This document shows, one piece after another, positions 7,307 to 14,869 of a stretch of DNA of 64,000 nucleotides; positions within the stretch are counted from its first letter, which is position 1; every line of letters starts with the position of its first letter. A program made the position numbers and the translations under genes. The stretch is from contig URNZ01000001.1 of assembly GCA_900549405.1 (NCBI GenBank), positions 1 to 64,000 on the forward strand, given 5' to 3'. The notes below the pieces were generated by a model. It did no database searches. It was not told where the DNA came from and saw only the letters and a list, made by a program, of their open reading frames with translations. This DNA is from an uncultured Eubacteriales bacterium. GTDB taxonomy: Bacteria > Bacillota > Clostridia > Oscillospirales > Oscillospiraceae.

Positions 7307-7419
7307 GTAATGACGCATACGGAGTGGTCCGATGTATATCCCGGAATGATTGTGGAATAGACGAACAGCCCGTCCTGTGATATGATGGTAGTAAGTCAAA
7401 AAGATTGGAGGACAGGCTA

Positions 7420-7737
7420 ATGCCGGAAAAACAGAAGAAAACCATTCGGGAATTGACCCTCATGCTGATGTACCTGACCTCCTGGGAGGAACGGGATACA
7501 CCGGAAATGCGGGCGGTCAAGAAAAAGGAACTGGAAAAGTATCCCCTTGTCCGCCGATGCTGGAAGGGCTATGATCACGACCTGCTGAACAAACTTTCAG
7601 AGGAAGGGCTGATCAACGCTGCCGGGCGAACCTATCCCGCCCTCATCACACCGGAGGGAGAAGCCGAAGCTCGGAAACTGCTGGCCCAATATGGAATTGA
7701 TACAGAAGAAAGAAGGCGTTGCAGTGCGGAACGATAA
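7420..7737 (+). CDS. DUF6429-like small protein
   Basis: The product has 105 residues from ATG 7420 with GGAGG at 7407-7411. The sequence IRELTLMLMYLTSWEER then RRCWKGYDHDLLNKLSEEGLI resembles DUF6429 proteins, short helical proteins of unknown function in mobile elements. The end looks like a winged-helix-type segment (EEGLINAAGRTYPALITPEGEAEARKLL). It overlaps the next gene by 14 bases, so the two are likely co-translated. Confidence 0.65.
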   Translation: MPEKQKKTIRELTLMLMYLTSWEERDTPEMRAVKKKELEKYPLVRRCWKGYDHDLLNKLSEEGLINAAGRTYPALITPEGEAEARKLLAQYGIDTEERRRCSAER

Positions 7738-8776
7738 ACAAGAACAGGCGATCCGATCCAGCGCAGCGGAATACCTGACCTTTGTGGCCGCTACCGGTGA
7801 CAGTACAGAGAGCATGGAAATGCGCTATGAGGATGAGAATATCTGGCTGACCCAGAAGATGATGTCGGCTCTCTATGATGTGGATGTTCGGACAATCAAT
7901 GAGCACATCCAGAAGATCTATGAGGATGGTGAGCTGACAGAGGAGGCAACTATCCGGAATTTCCGGATAGTTCAAACTGAGGGCTCCCGTCAGGTTAGCC
8001 GCCAGGTGAAGCACTACAATCTGCAGATGATCATTGCGGTTGGATTCAAGGTCAACAATGACCGGGCGGTCCAGTTCCGCAAGTGGGCCAATACCATCGT
8101 TAAGGACTACACCATTCAGGGCTGGGCCATGGACAGTGACCGGTTGAAAAACGGGGGTAGTGTACTTACCAAGGAATACTTCGACCACCTTCTGGAGCAG
8201 ATCCGGGAGATTCGGATGTCTGAACGCAAGTTCTACCAAAAGATCACCGACATCTACGCCACGGCTCTGGATTATGATAAATCAGCCAAAACCACACGCC
8301 TGTTTTTTTCCGAGGTACAGAACAAACTCCACTGGGCGATCCACCGTCATACTGCGGCGGAGTTGATTGTGGAGCGAGCCAACGCTGAAAAACCTCACAT
8401 GGGCTTAACTTCCTGGGAGCAGTATCCAAACGGAAAAATACAGAAGTATGATGTGTCCATTGCTAAGAACTATCTTTCCAGAGAGGAACTGCAGGCGCTG
8501 GAACGCATTGTGACCATGTACCTGGACTATGCGGAATACCAGGCAGGCCGCCATATCCCTATGACCATGCAGGACTGGTCACAGCGGCTGAATCGCTTCC
8601 TGGAATTCAATGAGCATGAGATCCTCCACGACACCGGCCGGGTGACGCATGAGATCGCCAAAGCCTTCGCAGAGAGCGAGTTTGAAAAATACCGGATTGT
8701 GCAGGATCGCATGTTTGAAAGCGACTTCGACCATTTCCTTGCCCTGGAGGAACAAGCAGAGAGAAAAAATGACTGA
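7724..8776 (+). CDS. RhuM-family protein
   Basis: The protein has 350 residues from GTG 7724 (VRNDKQEQAIRSSAAEYLTF); an ATG at 7691 would add 11 residues but lies deeper in the previous gene. The block IWLTQKMMSALYDVDVRTINEHIQKIYEDGEL and KHYNLQMIIAVGFKVNN are hallmarks of the RhuM family (PF13310), named after a Salmonella pathogenicity-island gene. The N-terminal part contains a helix-turn-helix-like segment. The biochemical role is not known. RhuM proteins are frequent in mobile and defence islands. A terminator follows at once. Confidence 0.88.
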   Translation: MRNDKQEQAIRSSAAEYLTFVAATGDSTESMEMRYEDENIWLTQKMMSALYDVDVRTINEHIQKIYEDGELTEEATIRNFRIVQTEGSRQVSRQVKHYNLQMIIAVGFKVNNDRAVQFRKWANTIVKDYTIQGWAMDSDRLKNGGSVLTKEYFDHLLEQIREIRMSERKFYQKITDIYATALDYDKSAKTTRLFFSEVQNKLHWAIHRHTAAELIVERANAEKPHMGLTSWEQYPNGKIQKYDVSIAKNYLSREELQALERIVTMYLDYAEYQAGRHIPMTMQDWSQRLNRFLEFNEHEILHDTGRVTHEIAKAFAESEFEKYRIVQDRMFESDFDHFLALEEQAERKND

Positions 8777-8780
8777 CAAA

Positions 8781-8818
8781 AGAGAGCCGCCGGTTTCCAG
8801 ACTGGCGGCTCTCTTTTA
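8781..8818 (+). terminator. Terminator after the RhuM gene
   Basis: AGAGAGCCGCC (8781-8791) pairs with GGCGGCTCTCT (8804-8814), followed by TTTT. Confidence 0.85.
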
Positions 8819-8922
8819 CAGTTGCGGCAGAAAGATGGAGGCATATCGCTTTAGAAATCACAGCATTCTGTGCTGGTTTTCCAATGGGTACAAGATGGTG
8901 TTTTTTCACAATAGAACAACCA

Positions 8923-8940
8923 GAACAAATGTGCTATAAT
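8923..8940 (+). promoter_or_regulatory. SOS-like box overlapping the -10 of the polymerase gene
   Basis: GAACAAATGTGC (8923-8934) abuts a perfect TATAAT (8935-8940). It matches the box at 1480-1491 in 11 of 12 positions and the LexA consensus GAAC-N4-GTTC with one mismatch in the second half. A LexA-type repressor here would make the polymerase operon damage-inducible. Confidence 0.65.
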
Positions 8941-8987
8941 GGCTTTGAAAATGCGTCGGAAGATAAAGAGGAAGGGGTGACCGAAGC

Positions 8988-10496
8988 ATGAAGGAGCGAA
9001 CCTACATTTGCTGTGATCTAAAATCGTTTTACGCAAGTGTGGAGTGCATCGAGCGTGGGCTGAATCCACTGGACACCAACCTCGTGGTGGCGGACCTGAG
9101 CCGCACTGAAAAGACCATCTGTCTGGCGGTCACACCTTCCCTGAAGTCTTATGGCATTTCCGGTCGAGCCAGGCTGTTTGAGGTGATCCAACGGGTCAAG
9201 GAGGTCAATGCCCAACGGCAGCGGAATACCCCTGGCCGGCAGTTCACCAGCGCTTCCTCTCACGACCCGGAGGTACGGCGAAATCCTTCCCTGGCCCTCG
9301 ACTATATCGTGGCTCCACCCCGGATGGCCCACTATATTGACTGGAGCACCCGCGTCTACAGTGTTTACCTCAAGCATGTGGCGCCGGAGGACATCTACCC
9401 ATACAGCATCGATGAGGTGTTCATCGACGCCACCAGCTACCTGCAGACCTACCATCTGTCGGCCCGTGAATTTGCCCGGAAAATCATCCTCGACATTCTG
9501 CAGACGACCGGTATCACCGCTGCGGCGGGCATTGGGACGAATCTGTATCTGGCCAAGGTCGCCATGGACATTGGCGCGAAGCATGTCCCCGCCGATGAAT
9601 ACGGCGTCCGCATCGCAGAACTGGATGAGATGGGCTATCGCCGCTCCTTCTGGACCCACCGTCCGCTCACCGACTTCTGGAGGGTGGGAAAAGGCTATGC
9701 CGCCAAGCTGGAAGCCAACGGCCTGTACACCATGGGAGATATTGCCCGGTGTTCTATCGGGCAGCCTACAGATTATCACAACGAGGAACTGCTCTATAAA
9801 CTGTTTGGTGTCAACGCAGAACTGCTCATCGACCATGCCTGGGGCTGGGAACCCTGCACCATTGCGGACATTAAGGCATACAAACCAGAAAACAAGAGCA
9901 TCGTCTCCGGGCAGATTCTGCAGTACCCATACCCATTTGAAAAGGCAAGGCTGGTCATCCAGGAGATGGCCGATGCACTGGCGCTGGAATTGGTAGATAA
10001 GCGGCTTGCGACCAACCAACTGGTCCTCACAGTAGGCTATGACATCGAAAACCTCAAGGGTACAGTCTACACCGGAGAGGTCACCACGGACCGCTATGGG
10101 CGCAAAATTCCCAAGCATGCTCATGGTACAGTCAATCTGGACGGATATACTTCCTCCGGCGAGGAGCTGCTCAAGGCAGCCACCAGCCTGTATGACCGGA
10201 TCGTAGATAAAACCCTGCTGGCCCGCCGGCTGACCCTCTGCGCCAATCACCTGCTGGACGAGTCTTCTGTGCCGGAGGATTTGCCGGAGCAGATTGACCT
10301 GTTTACGGACTACTCGGCAAAGGAAAAGCAGAAAAAAGAGGCTGACACTGCCCATGCACGGGAGAGAAAACTCCAGGAAACCATGCTGGACATCAAAAAG
10401 CGTTTTGGCAAGAATGCCATCCTCAAAGGACTGAATCTGGAGGACGGCGCCACAGCCAGGGAGAGAAACAACCAAATCGGAGGTCACAAAGCATGA
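8988..10496 (+). CDS. Y-family DNA polymerase (UmuC/ImpB/MucB/SamB type)
   Basis: This 502-residue protein is a translesion polymerase. The palm starts CCDLKSFYASVE (metal ligand D10) and has the catalytic YSIDEVFID (D142, E143). TAAAGIGTNLYLAKVAMD marks the UmuC-type fold, and a little-finger domain lies around 300-410. The C-terminus (about 440-500) is charged and helical. It would copy damaged DNA at the cost of mutations. It overlaps the YolD gene by 4 bases (ATGA), the arrangement known for UvrX/YqjW-YolD pairs in Bacillus. The SOS-like box upstream fits damage control. Confidence 0.95.
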   Translation: MKERTYICCDLKSFYASVECIERGLNPLDTNLVVADLSRTEKTICLAVTPSLKSYGISGRARLFEVIQRVKEVNAQRQRNTPGRQFTSASSHDPEVRRNPSLALDYIVAPPRMAHYIDWSTRVYSVYLKHVAPEDIYPYSIDEVFIDATSYLQTYHLSAREFARKIILDILQTTGITAAAGIGTNLYLAKVAMDIGAKHVPADEYGVRIAELDEMGYRRSFWTHRPLTDFWRVGKGYAAKLEANGLYTMGDIARCSIGQPTDYHNEELLYKLFGVNAELLIDHAWGWEPCTIADIKAYKPENKSIVSGQILQYPYPFEKARLVIQEMADALALELVDKRLATNQLVLTVGYDIENLKGTVYTGEVTTDRYGRKIPKHAHGTVNLDGYTSSGEELLKAATSLYDRIVDKTLLARRLTLCANHLLDESSVPEDLPEQIDLFTDYSAKEKQKKEADTAHARERKLQETMLDIKKRFGKNAILKGLNLEDGATARERNNQIGGHKA

Positions 10497-10915
10497 CCGG
10501 ACCATACGATGATATCATCAACTTGCCGCATCCTACCTCAGCCAAGCACCCGAGGATGCCGCTCTCAGACCGTGCGGCCCAGTTCGCACCCTTTGCGGCC
10601 CTGTCCGGCCACAGCGCCGCCCTTGTGGAAACGGCCCGGCTGACCGACCAGCGCATGGAACTGGACGAGGATGCCAGGGCTGCCTTGGACTCAAAACAGC
10701 AACTGCTGTTGGAGCGGATCAAAGAGCGGCCGGAAATCACGGTGACCTGGTTCCAGCCCGACGCAAAGAAAGACGGCGGCCGGTATATCGTATCAACCGG
10801 GAGGCTGAAAAGAATCCATGAGGCGGATCAGGTATTGATTCTGGTTGATGGCTTAAGGATACCGATAGGCGACATCGTTGAACTGGAAAGTGAGTGCATT
10901 CGGGGGCTTCTTTGA
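10493..10915 (+). CDS. YolD-like protein
   Basis: The product has 140 residues. The segment HPRMPLSDRAAQFAPFAAL then GHSAALVETARLTDQRMEL is the characteristic N-terminus of YolD-like proteins, and the second half (ITVTWFQPDAKKDGGRYIVS then RLKRIHEADQVLIL) is the YolD beta domain. YolD proteins are encoded next to Y-family polymerases and are thought to assist them; the mechanism is not established. The gene overlaps the polymerase gene by ATGA and ends 1 base before a 14-base repeat that recurs after the ATPase pair. Confidence 0.9.
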   Translation: MTGPYDDIINLPHPTSAKHPRMPLSDRAAQFAPFAALSGHSAALVETARLTDQRMELDEDARAALDSKQQLLLERIKERPEITVTWFQPDAKKDGGRYIVSTGRLKRIHEADQVLILVDGLRIPIGDIVELESECIRGLL

Positions 10916-10916
10916 G

Positions 10917-10930
10917 AGAAATTGAAAAGC
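10917..10930 (+). repeat. 14-base direct repeat, left copy
   Basis: AGAAATTGAAAAGC here is identical to 13996-14009. The two copies bracket the two-ATPase module (11062-13965) closely, directly after the previous gene and just before the next terminator. They may be traces of how the module was inserted. Confidence 0.5.
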
Positions 10931-10958
10931 TGTGTACAGTGTTTGCGCCAACATACGA

Positions 10959-10990
10959 CTAATTTTATAAGTTATAACTGATAAAATTAG
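10959..10990 (+). promoter_or_regulatory. 32-base near-perfect AT-rich palindrome
   Basis: CTAATTTTAT (10959-10968) pairs with ATAAAATTAG (10981-10990), and the centre AGTTATAACT (10970-10979) is itself a palindrome on the same axis. Only the A/G pair at 10969/10980 breaks the symmetry. It lies 10 bases upstream of the -35 of the next promoter, so an operator is likely. Confidence 0.65.
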
Positions 10991-11000
10991 ATTATATCAG

Positions 11001-11029
11001 TTGATTTTCAGTTGTAAATGGGATATACT
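11001..11029 (+). promoter_or_regulatory. Promoter of the AAA ATPase pair
   Basis: TTGATT (11001-11006) and TATACT (11024-11029) are separated by 17 bases, about 30 bases before the ATG at 11062. Confidence 0.75.
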
Positions 11030-11061
11030 GAGGTCAACGATAGAAAGGAGGCGTTCCAATC

Positions 11062-12276
11062 ATGATCAAACGAGAACTGTATATGAACCGCATCCGTCCC
11101 TTCATTGGGGGCGAACTGATTAAGGTAATGACCGGCATTCGCCGCTCCGGTAAGTCGGTGATGCTGGAACTGATCAAAGAGGAACTGGCGGAGGCTGGTG
11201 TTGCCCCGTCTCAGATGATCTCAATCAATTTTGAAGATATGCGGTACTCCCATCTGCAGACCGCAACGGCTCTGCACGATGAGATCATAAAACGGGCAGA
11301 GGGCATCGAGGGAAAAGCGTATCTGTTTTTTGACGAGATCCAGGAAGTAGAGGGCTGGGAAAAGTGCGTCAATTCTTTGCGAGTGGCGCTGGACTGCGAT
11401 ATCTACATTACGGGCTCCAACGCAAAACTGCTGTCCGGTGAACTGGCCACTTATATTGGCGGACGGTATGTGGAGTTTGTGATTTACCCATTCTCCTTCG
11501 CTGAATTCCTGGAACTGTACCACACAATTGCACCAAGCGATTCGATCCAGCAATGCTTTCAAAAATATCTGCTGGCCGGAGGAATGCCCTATCTGGCCAA
11601 CCTCCGGTATGAGGAAGAACCCTCCCGGCAGTATCTCACAGATCTATTCAATTCTGTGCAGCTCAAAGATATCGTAAAACGGAACAAGATTCGGGATATT
11701 GATTTGCTGGAGCGCATCATTGCGTATATGACCGCAAATGTCGGAACAGTTTTCTCAGCGTCCTCTCTGGCTAAGTTTTTCAAAAATGAGCAGCGGACTG
11801 TCGCGGCAGAAACCATCCTGAACTATGTGCGGTACTGCTGTGACGCATATCTCTTCTATCAGGTAAAGCGCCAGGACCTGCAGGGCAAGCAGATACTGGC
11901 CTCCAACGAAAAGTATTATATTGCGGATCACGGTATTCGGGAGGCTGTGTTCGGCGGGAACATGAAGGACATCAACCTGATCCTCGAAAACATTGTCTAC
12001 ATGGAACTGCTGCGACGGGGTTATGTTGTCACAGTAGGCAGAGCAGGAGAAAAAGAAATTGACTTTGTATGCGAAAAAAGAGGAGAAAAACTCTATGTGC
12101 AGGTAACATACCTGCTGGCCTCTGAAGATACGGTGAAACGGGAGTTCGGTGCATACGATGGCATCCAGGACAATTTCCCCAAGTATGTCGTATCCCTCGA
12201 CGAGTTTGACATGAGCAGGAACGGGATCAAGCACCGGAATATCCGTGACTTCCTTCTGGCGGAAGAATGGAATTGA
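11062..12276 (+). CDS. AAA+ ATPase with DUF4143 domain
   Basis: This 404-residue protein has a Walker A GIRRSGKS (25-32), Walker B YLFFDEIQ (D91, E92) and sensor ITGSNAKLLSGELATYIGGRY, typical of the AAA_14/DUF4143 family. The C-terminal part contains EKEIDFVCEKRGEKLYVQVTY, the degenerate PD-(D/E)XK nuclease core common to these proteins. Members are widespread and poorly characterised; roles in DNA binding or toxin-antitoxin-like systems have been suggested. ATG 11062 follows AAAGGAGGCG. It is followed after 48 bases by a second, divergent ATPase gene. Confidence 0.9.
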   Translation: MIKRELYMNRIRPFIGGELIKVMTGIRRSGKSVMLELIKEELAEAGVAPSQMISINFEDMRYSHLQTATALHDEIIKRAEGIEGKAYLFFDEIQEVEGWEKCVNSLRVALDCDIYITGSNAKLLSGELATYIGGRYVEFVIYPFSFAEFLELYHTIAPSDSIQQCFQKYLLAGGMPYLANLRYEEEPSRQYLTDLFNSVQLKDIVKRNKIRDIDLLERIIAYMTANVGTVFSASSLAKFFKNEQRTVAAETILNYVRYCCDAYLFYQVKRQDLQGKQILASNEKYYIADHGIREAVFGGNMKDINLILENIVYMELLRRGYVVTVGRAGEKEIDFVCEKRGEKLYVQVTYLLASEDTVKREFGAYDGIQDNFPKYVVSLDEFDMSRNGIKHRNIRDFLLAEEWN

Positions 12277-12324
12277 GAAAGCGGTAACATATCAGGGCGT
12301 GATTGGCGAGGAGGTGACGCATAA

Positions 12325-13965
12325 GTGAGTGGAAGCAGCCCGAAAAGCATATCAATATCAGGTGTCGAAACCGATATAACCATCGGCAAAGAACTGGCTG
12401 CCGTTGCGCAGAAATCAAAGGCACTGGCCTCACGCGACTGCTTTGAGCAACTGGAGATGTACCTCCACGGCAGAAGTCATGACCGCGTGTGTCTGCTCTT
12501 TGGCCTGCTCCAGACTGGAAAAAACACCATGCTCCGTCAGGCCATTGGCAGAATGACAAAGGAGGACTTGAGCCGTATCGCATACATCAAGGCCCGCAGG
12601 ACTGACAATATGGCGATGATGAACCGGGATCTCAAGAAGTTGTTTAACGCGGGATTCCGATATGTGTTCATCGACGAGGTCACGCTGATGGAAGACTTTA
12701 TTGACTCGGCTGCCCTCTTTTCCGATGTGTTCGCCACCATGGGAATGAAGATCGTCCTGTCTGGTACGGACTCCCTGGGCTTCTGGCTGGCAATGGATGA
12801 AGAATTGTATGACCGGGCCAAGTCCATCCACACGACCTTCATCCCATATCGGGAGTATAGCCGTCTGCTCGGGATCGACAGCATTGATGAGTACATCCGA
12901 TATGGCGGCACACTACGCGCCGGAGAGCTGGCCTTTGACGATGAAGATGTGAATGCTCAGGATGCATCCTTCCGGGATGACGAGTCCACCCGAAGATACA
13001 TCGACACGGCAATCTGCAAGAACATCCAGCACTCCCTGGCCTGCTACGAGTCGGGCGGGCATTTCCGCCACCTGTACTCTCTGTATGAAGCTGGAGAGCT
13101 GACCAGCGCCATCAACCGGATCATAGAGGATATGAACCACCGATTCCTGATCTCAGTGCTGACCGATGATTTTCTCTCCCATGACCTGCGGCTCACTGCC
13201 GCAAATCTGCGGAAAGAGCGTGACCCCGAAAAGCGCACAGAGGCGCTGGATGCCATTGATACAGAGGCGGTCACCCAGCGTTTGATGGAACTGCTGGATA
13301 TCCGGAACAAGGAGGAGCAGTCCATCGGTATCACAACTGCTCACATCATAGAGATTAAGCAATATCTTACCGCGTTGGAGTTGATTGTGGATTGTCCCAT
13401 TGAATCGGCGGACCCCGGAATTGAACCAGTGGAACATATTCTCTTCACACAGCCTGGAATGCGATATTGTCAGGCCCAGGCCCTTATCCATTCCTTGTTA
13501 AAGGATGAGCAGTTCTCGGCGCTCAGCGAATATGATAAAACGCAGATCACGGGCCGCATCCTTGAAGAAGTCCGTGGCCGGATGATGGAAGATATTGTGC
13601 TGCTGGAAACCATGAAGGCGGCCGACAAGGATCACCGTGTTTTCAAACTGCAGTTTGAGGCTGGCGAGTTTGACATGGTCATCTATGACCAGAAAGAAAA
13701 CTCCTGTGAGATCTTTGAAATCAAACACAGCAGCAAACAGGTTCCCTTTCAATACCGGCACCTCGTCGATGAGGATAAATGCCAGAGGACGGAACGGCGG
13801 TTTGGTCCCATCCATGGGCGCTATATCCTGTACCGCGGCGAAGATGCGCAGATGGAAAATGGGGTCCAATACTGGAATGTAGAGAATTATCTGAAGGCTC
13901 TGCCAACATTGGATATCGTCCAAGTACAGGAAATCGGTATGCAGTCAATCGAACCTACTCTGTAA
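12325..13965 (+). CDS. Divergent AAA ATPase with C-terminal PD-(D/E)XK-like domain
   Basis: The protein has 546 residues from GTG 12325 behind GAGGAGGTGA. Residues 60-68 read GLLQTGKNT, a Walker A with asparagine where serine or threonine is usual. Walker B is YVFIDEVTL (D117, E118), and ITGSN of the first ATPase is matched by VLSGTDSLGFWLA. The C-terminus carries EFDMVIYD then CEIFEIKHS, fitting the D...ExK nuclease core. It is longer than ordinary DUF4143 proteins through a helical middle (about 230-400). It is probably a partner or paralogue of the upstream ATPase; function unknown. Confidence 0.82.
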   Translation: MSGSSPKSISISGVETDITIGKELAAVAQKSKALASRDCFEQLEMYLHGRSHDRVCLLFGLLQTGKNTMLRQAIGRMTKEDLSRIAYIKARRTDNMAMMNRDLKKLFNAGFRYVFIDEVTLMEDFIDSAALFSDVFATMGMKIVLSGTDSLGFWLAMDEELYDRAKSIHTTFIPYREYSRLLGIDSIDEYIRYGGTLRAGELAFDDEDVNAQDASFRDDESTRRYIDTAICKNIQHSLACYESGGHFRHLYSLYEAGELTSAINRIIEDMNHRFLISVLTDDFLSHDLRLTAANLRKERDPEKRTEALDAIDTEAVTQRLMELLDIRNKEEQSIGITTAHIIEIKQYLTALELIVDCPIESADPGIEPVEHILFTQPGMRYCQAQALIHSLLKDEQFSALSEYDKTQITGRILEEVRGRMMEDIVLLETMKAADKDHRVFKLQFEAGEFDMVIYDQKENSCEIFEIKHSSKQVPFQYRHLVDEDKCQRTERRFGPIHGRYILYRGEDAQMENGVQYWNVENYLKALPTLDIVQVQEIGMQSIEPTL

Positions 13966-13995
13966 AAGGACTATCGCCACTAAGCAGTTACAATT

Positions 13996-14009
13996 AGAAA
14001 TTGAAAAGC
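13996..14009 (+). repeat. 14-base direct repeat, right copy
   Basis: AGAAATTGAAAAGC is identical to 10917-10930. It runs into the stem of the terminator at 14005. Confidence 0.5.
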
Positions 14010-14047
14010 ATCGGCTATCTTTTTAGGATAGCCGATGCTTTATTTTT
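14005..14047 (+). terminator. Terminator after the ATPase pair
   Basis: AAAGCATCGGCTATC (14005-14019) pairs with GATAGCCGATGCTTT (14027-14041), followed by ATTTTT. Confidence 0.88.
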
Positions 14048-14059
14048 AGGAGGATTACT

Positions 14060-14218
14060 ATGAACAGGGTACTCAGAATCGACGAAGAAAAGCCTGAAAT
14101 GCATATCTCGGTTCAGGGCTATAAGGTCACTCTCTGCTTTGCAGAAAAAGAAAATCCTGAAGTTGCTGTATTAGTAAAGCAGGCTCTCCTGAGCGCCTAT
14201 GCAATGCCCCAGAAATAG
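14060..14218 (+). CDS. Small protein preceding a recombinase (52 aa)
   Basis: ATG 14060 lies behind TAGGAGGATTACT, a strong site. The 52-residue product contains a two-strand, one-helix-like pattern (MHISVQGYKVTLCFAEKENPEVAVLVKQALLSAYA). Small proteins of this layout sit directly upstream of serine recombinase genes in many clostridial elements, and TnpW-type proteins look similar. I do not assign a family. It precedes a decayed recombinase and may be left over from that unit or serve the intact one downstream. Confidence 0.6.
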   Translation: MNRVLRIDEEKPEMHISVQGYKVTLCFAEKENPEVAVLVKQALLSAYAMPQK

Positions 14219-14274
14219 AACGACTTGCTGAAGGTCTTGCATTCAGAAGATTTGATGAAGGGATGGTCAGTAAA

Positions 14275-14676
14275 ATGGCTGAAAGAGTCTATTGCTTATA
14301 CAGAGGTAAGGATCAGGAAAGCATTCTCATGCAGAAGAACGCCTGCCACGATTTTGCAGAGAAAAAAGGCTGGAACATTGTTGGCGAGGAGCAGGAGATC
14401 GGCGTGTCCGGCTATAAAGTCAGCACTGATGACCTTGTTAAGTTAAAGCGCATTAGAAAGGCTGCTGAGCAGGGTGAGTTTGATATCCTGCTGGTCTTTA
14501 TGTATGACCGGCTGGGACGCAATCTCAACGAAACCCCATTCATCGCAGAGTGGTTTACCAAGAAGGGCATCCATGTTTGGAGCGTCTATGAGGGAGAGAT
14601 CATAGACGGCGTTGATGCAGAACGCATGCTTGACTACATTCGCTTTTGGCAGACTGATGAGGCCCAAAAACTTTGA
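14275..14676 (+). pseudogene. Truncated serine recombinase lacking the catalytic serine
   Basis: The 133-residue product is clearly related to the N-terminus of the integrase at 14870 (MAERVYCLYR, ACHDFAEKKGWNIVGEEQE, VSGYKVSTDD, LVFMYDRLGR, EWFTKKG). Where the intact copy has RVSTNKQVDHDENNQADIPMQ, this one has RGKDQESILMQ, so the nucleophile serine (S12 in the intact copy) is deleted. It stops after IRFWQTDEAQKL, before the DNA-binding recombinase domains. It cannot be an active recombinase. It may be a decayed duplicate or a dominant-negative fragment. Confidence 0.85.
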
Positions 14677-14829
14677 GCAAAGTACAGGATAACCCAACAC
14701 ACCAGCCCATTTACTGCAGATTTGTTTATAAAAAGATTATCAATTCCCCTGGCTATTCTGGCCGTAGTGTGAGATAATGGGTATGGCAAAAGCCGGGAAC
14801 CTTGATAATCGAATAGAATGAATTGGGTG

Positions 14830-14864
14830 TCCGCCCTCTCACACAAAAAACATGAGAGGACGGA
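14830..14864 (+). promoter_or_regulatory. Hairpin that hides the SD of the integrase gene
   Basis: TCCGCCCTCTC (14830-14840) pairs with GAGAGGACGGA (14854-14864), leaving one mismatch. The right arm contains the ribosome binding site GAGAGGA of the integrase start at 14870. In the folded RNA, translation would be blocked. Confidence 0.6.
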
Positions 14865-14869
14865 TATCA

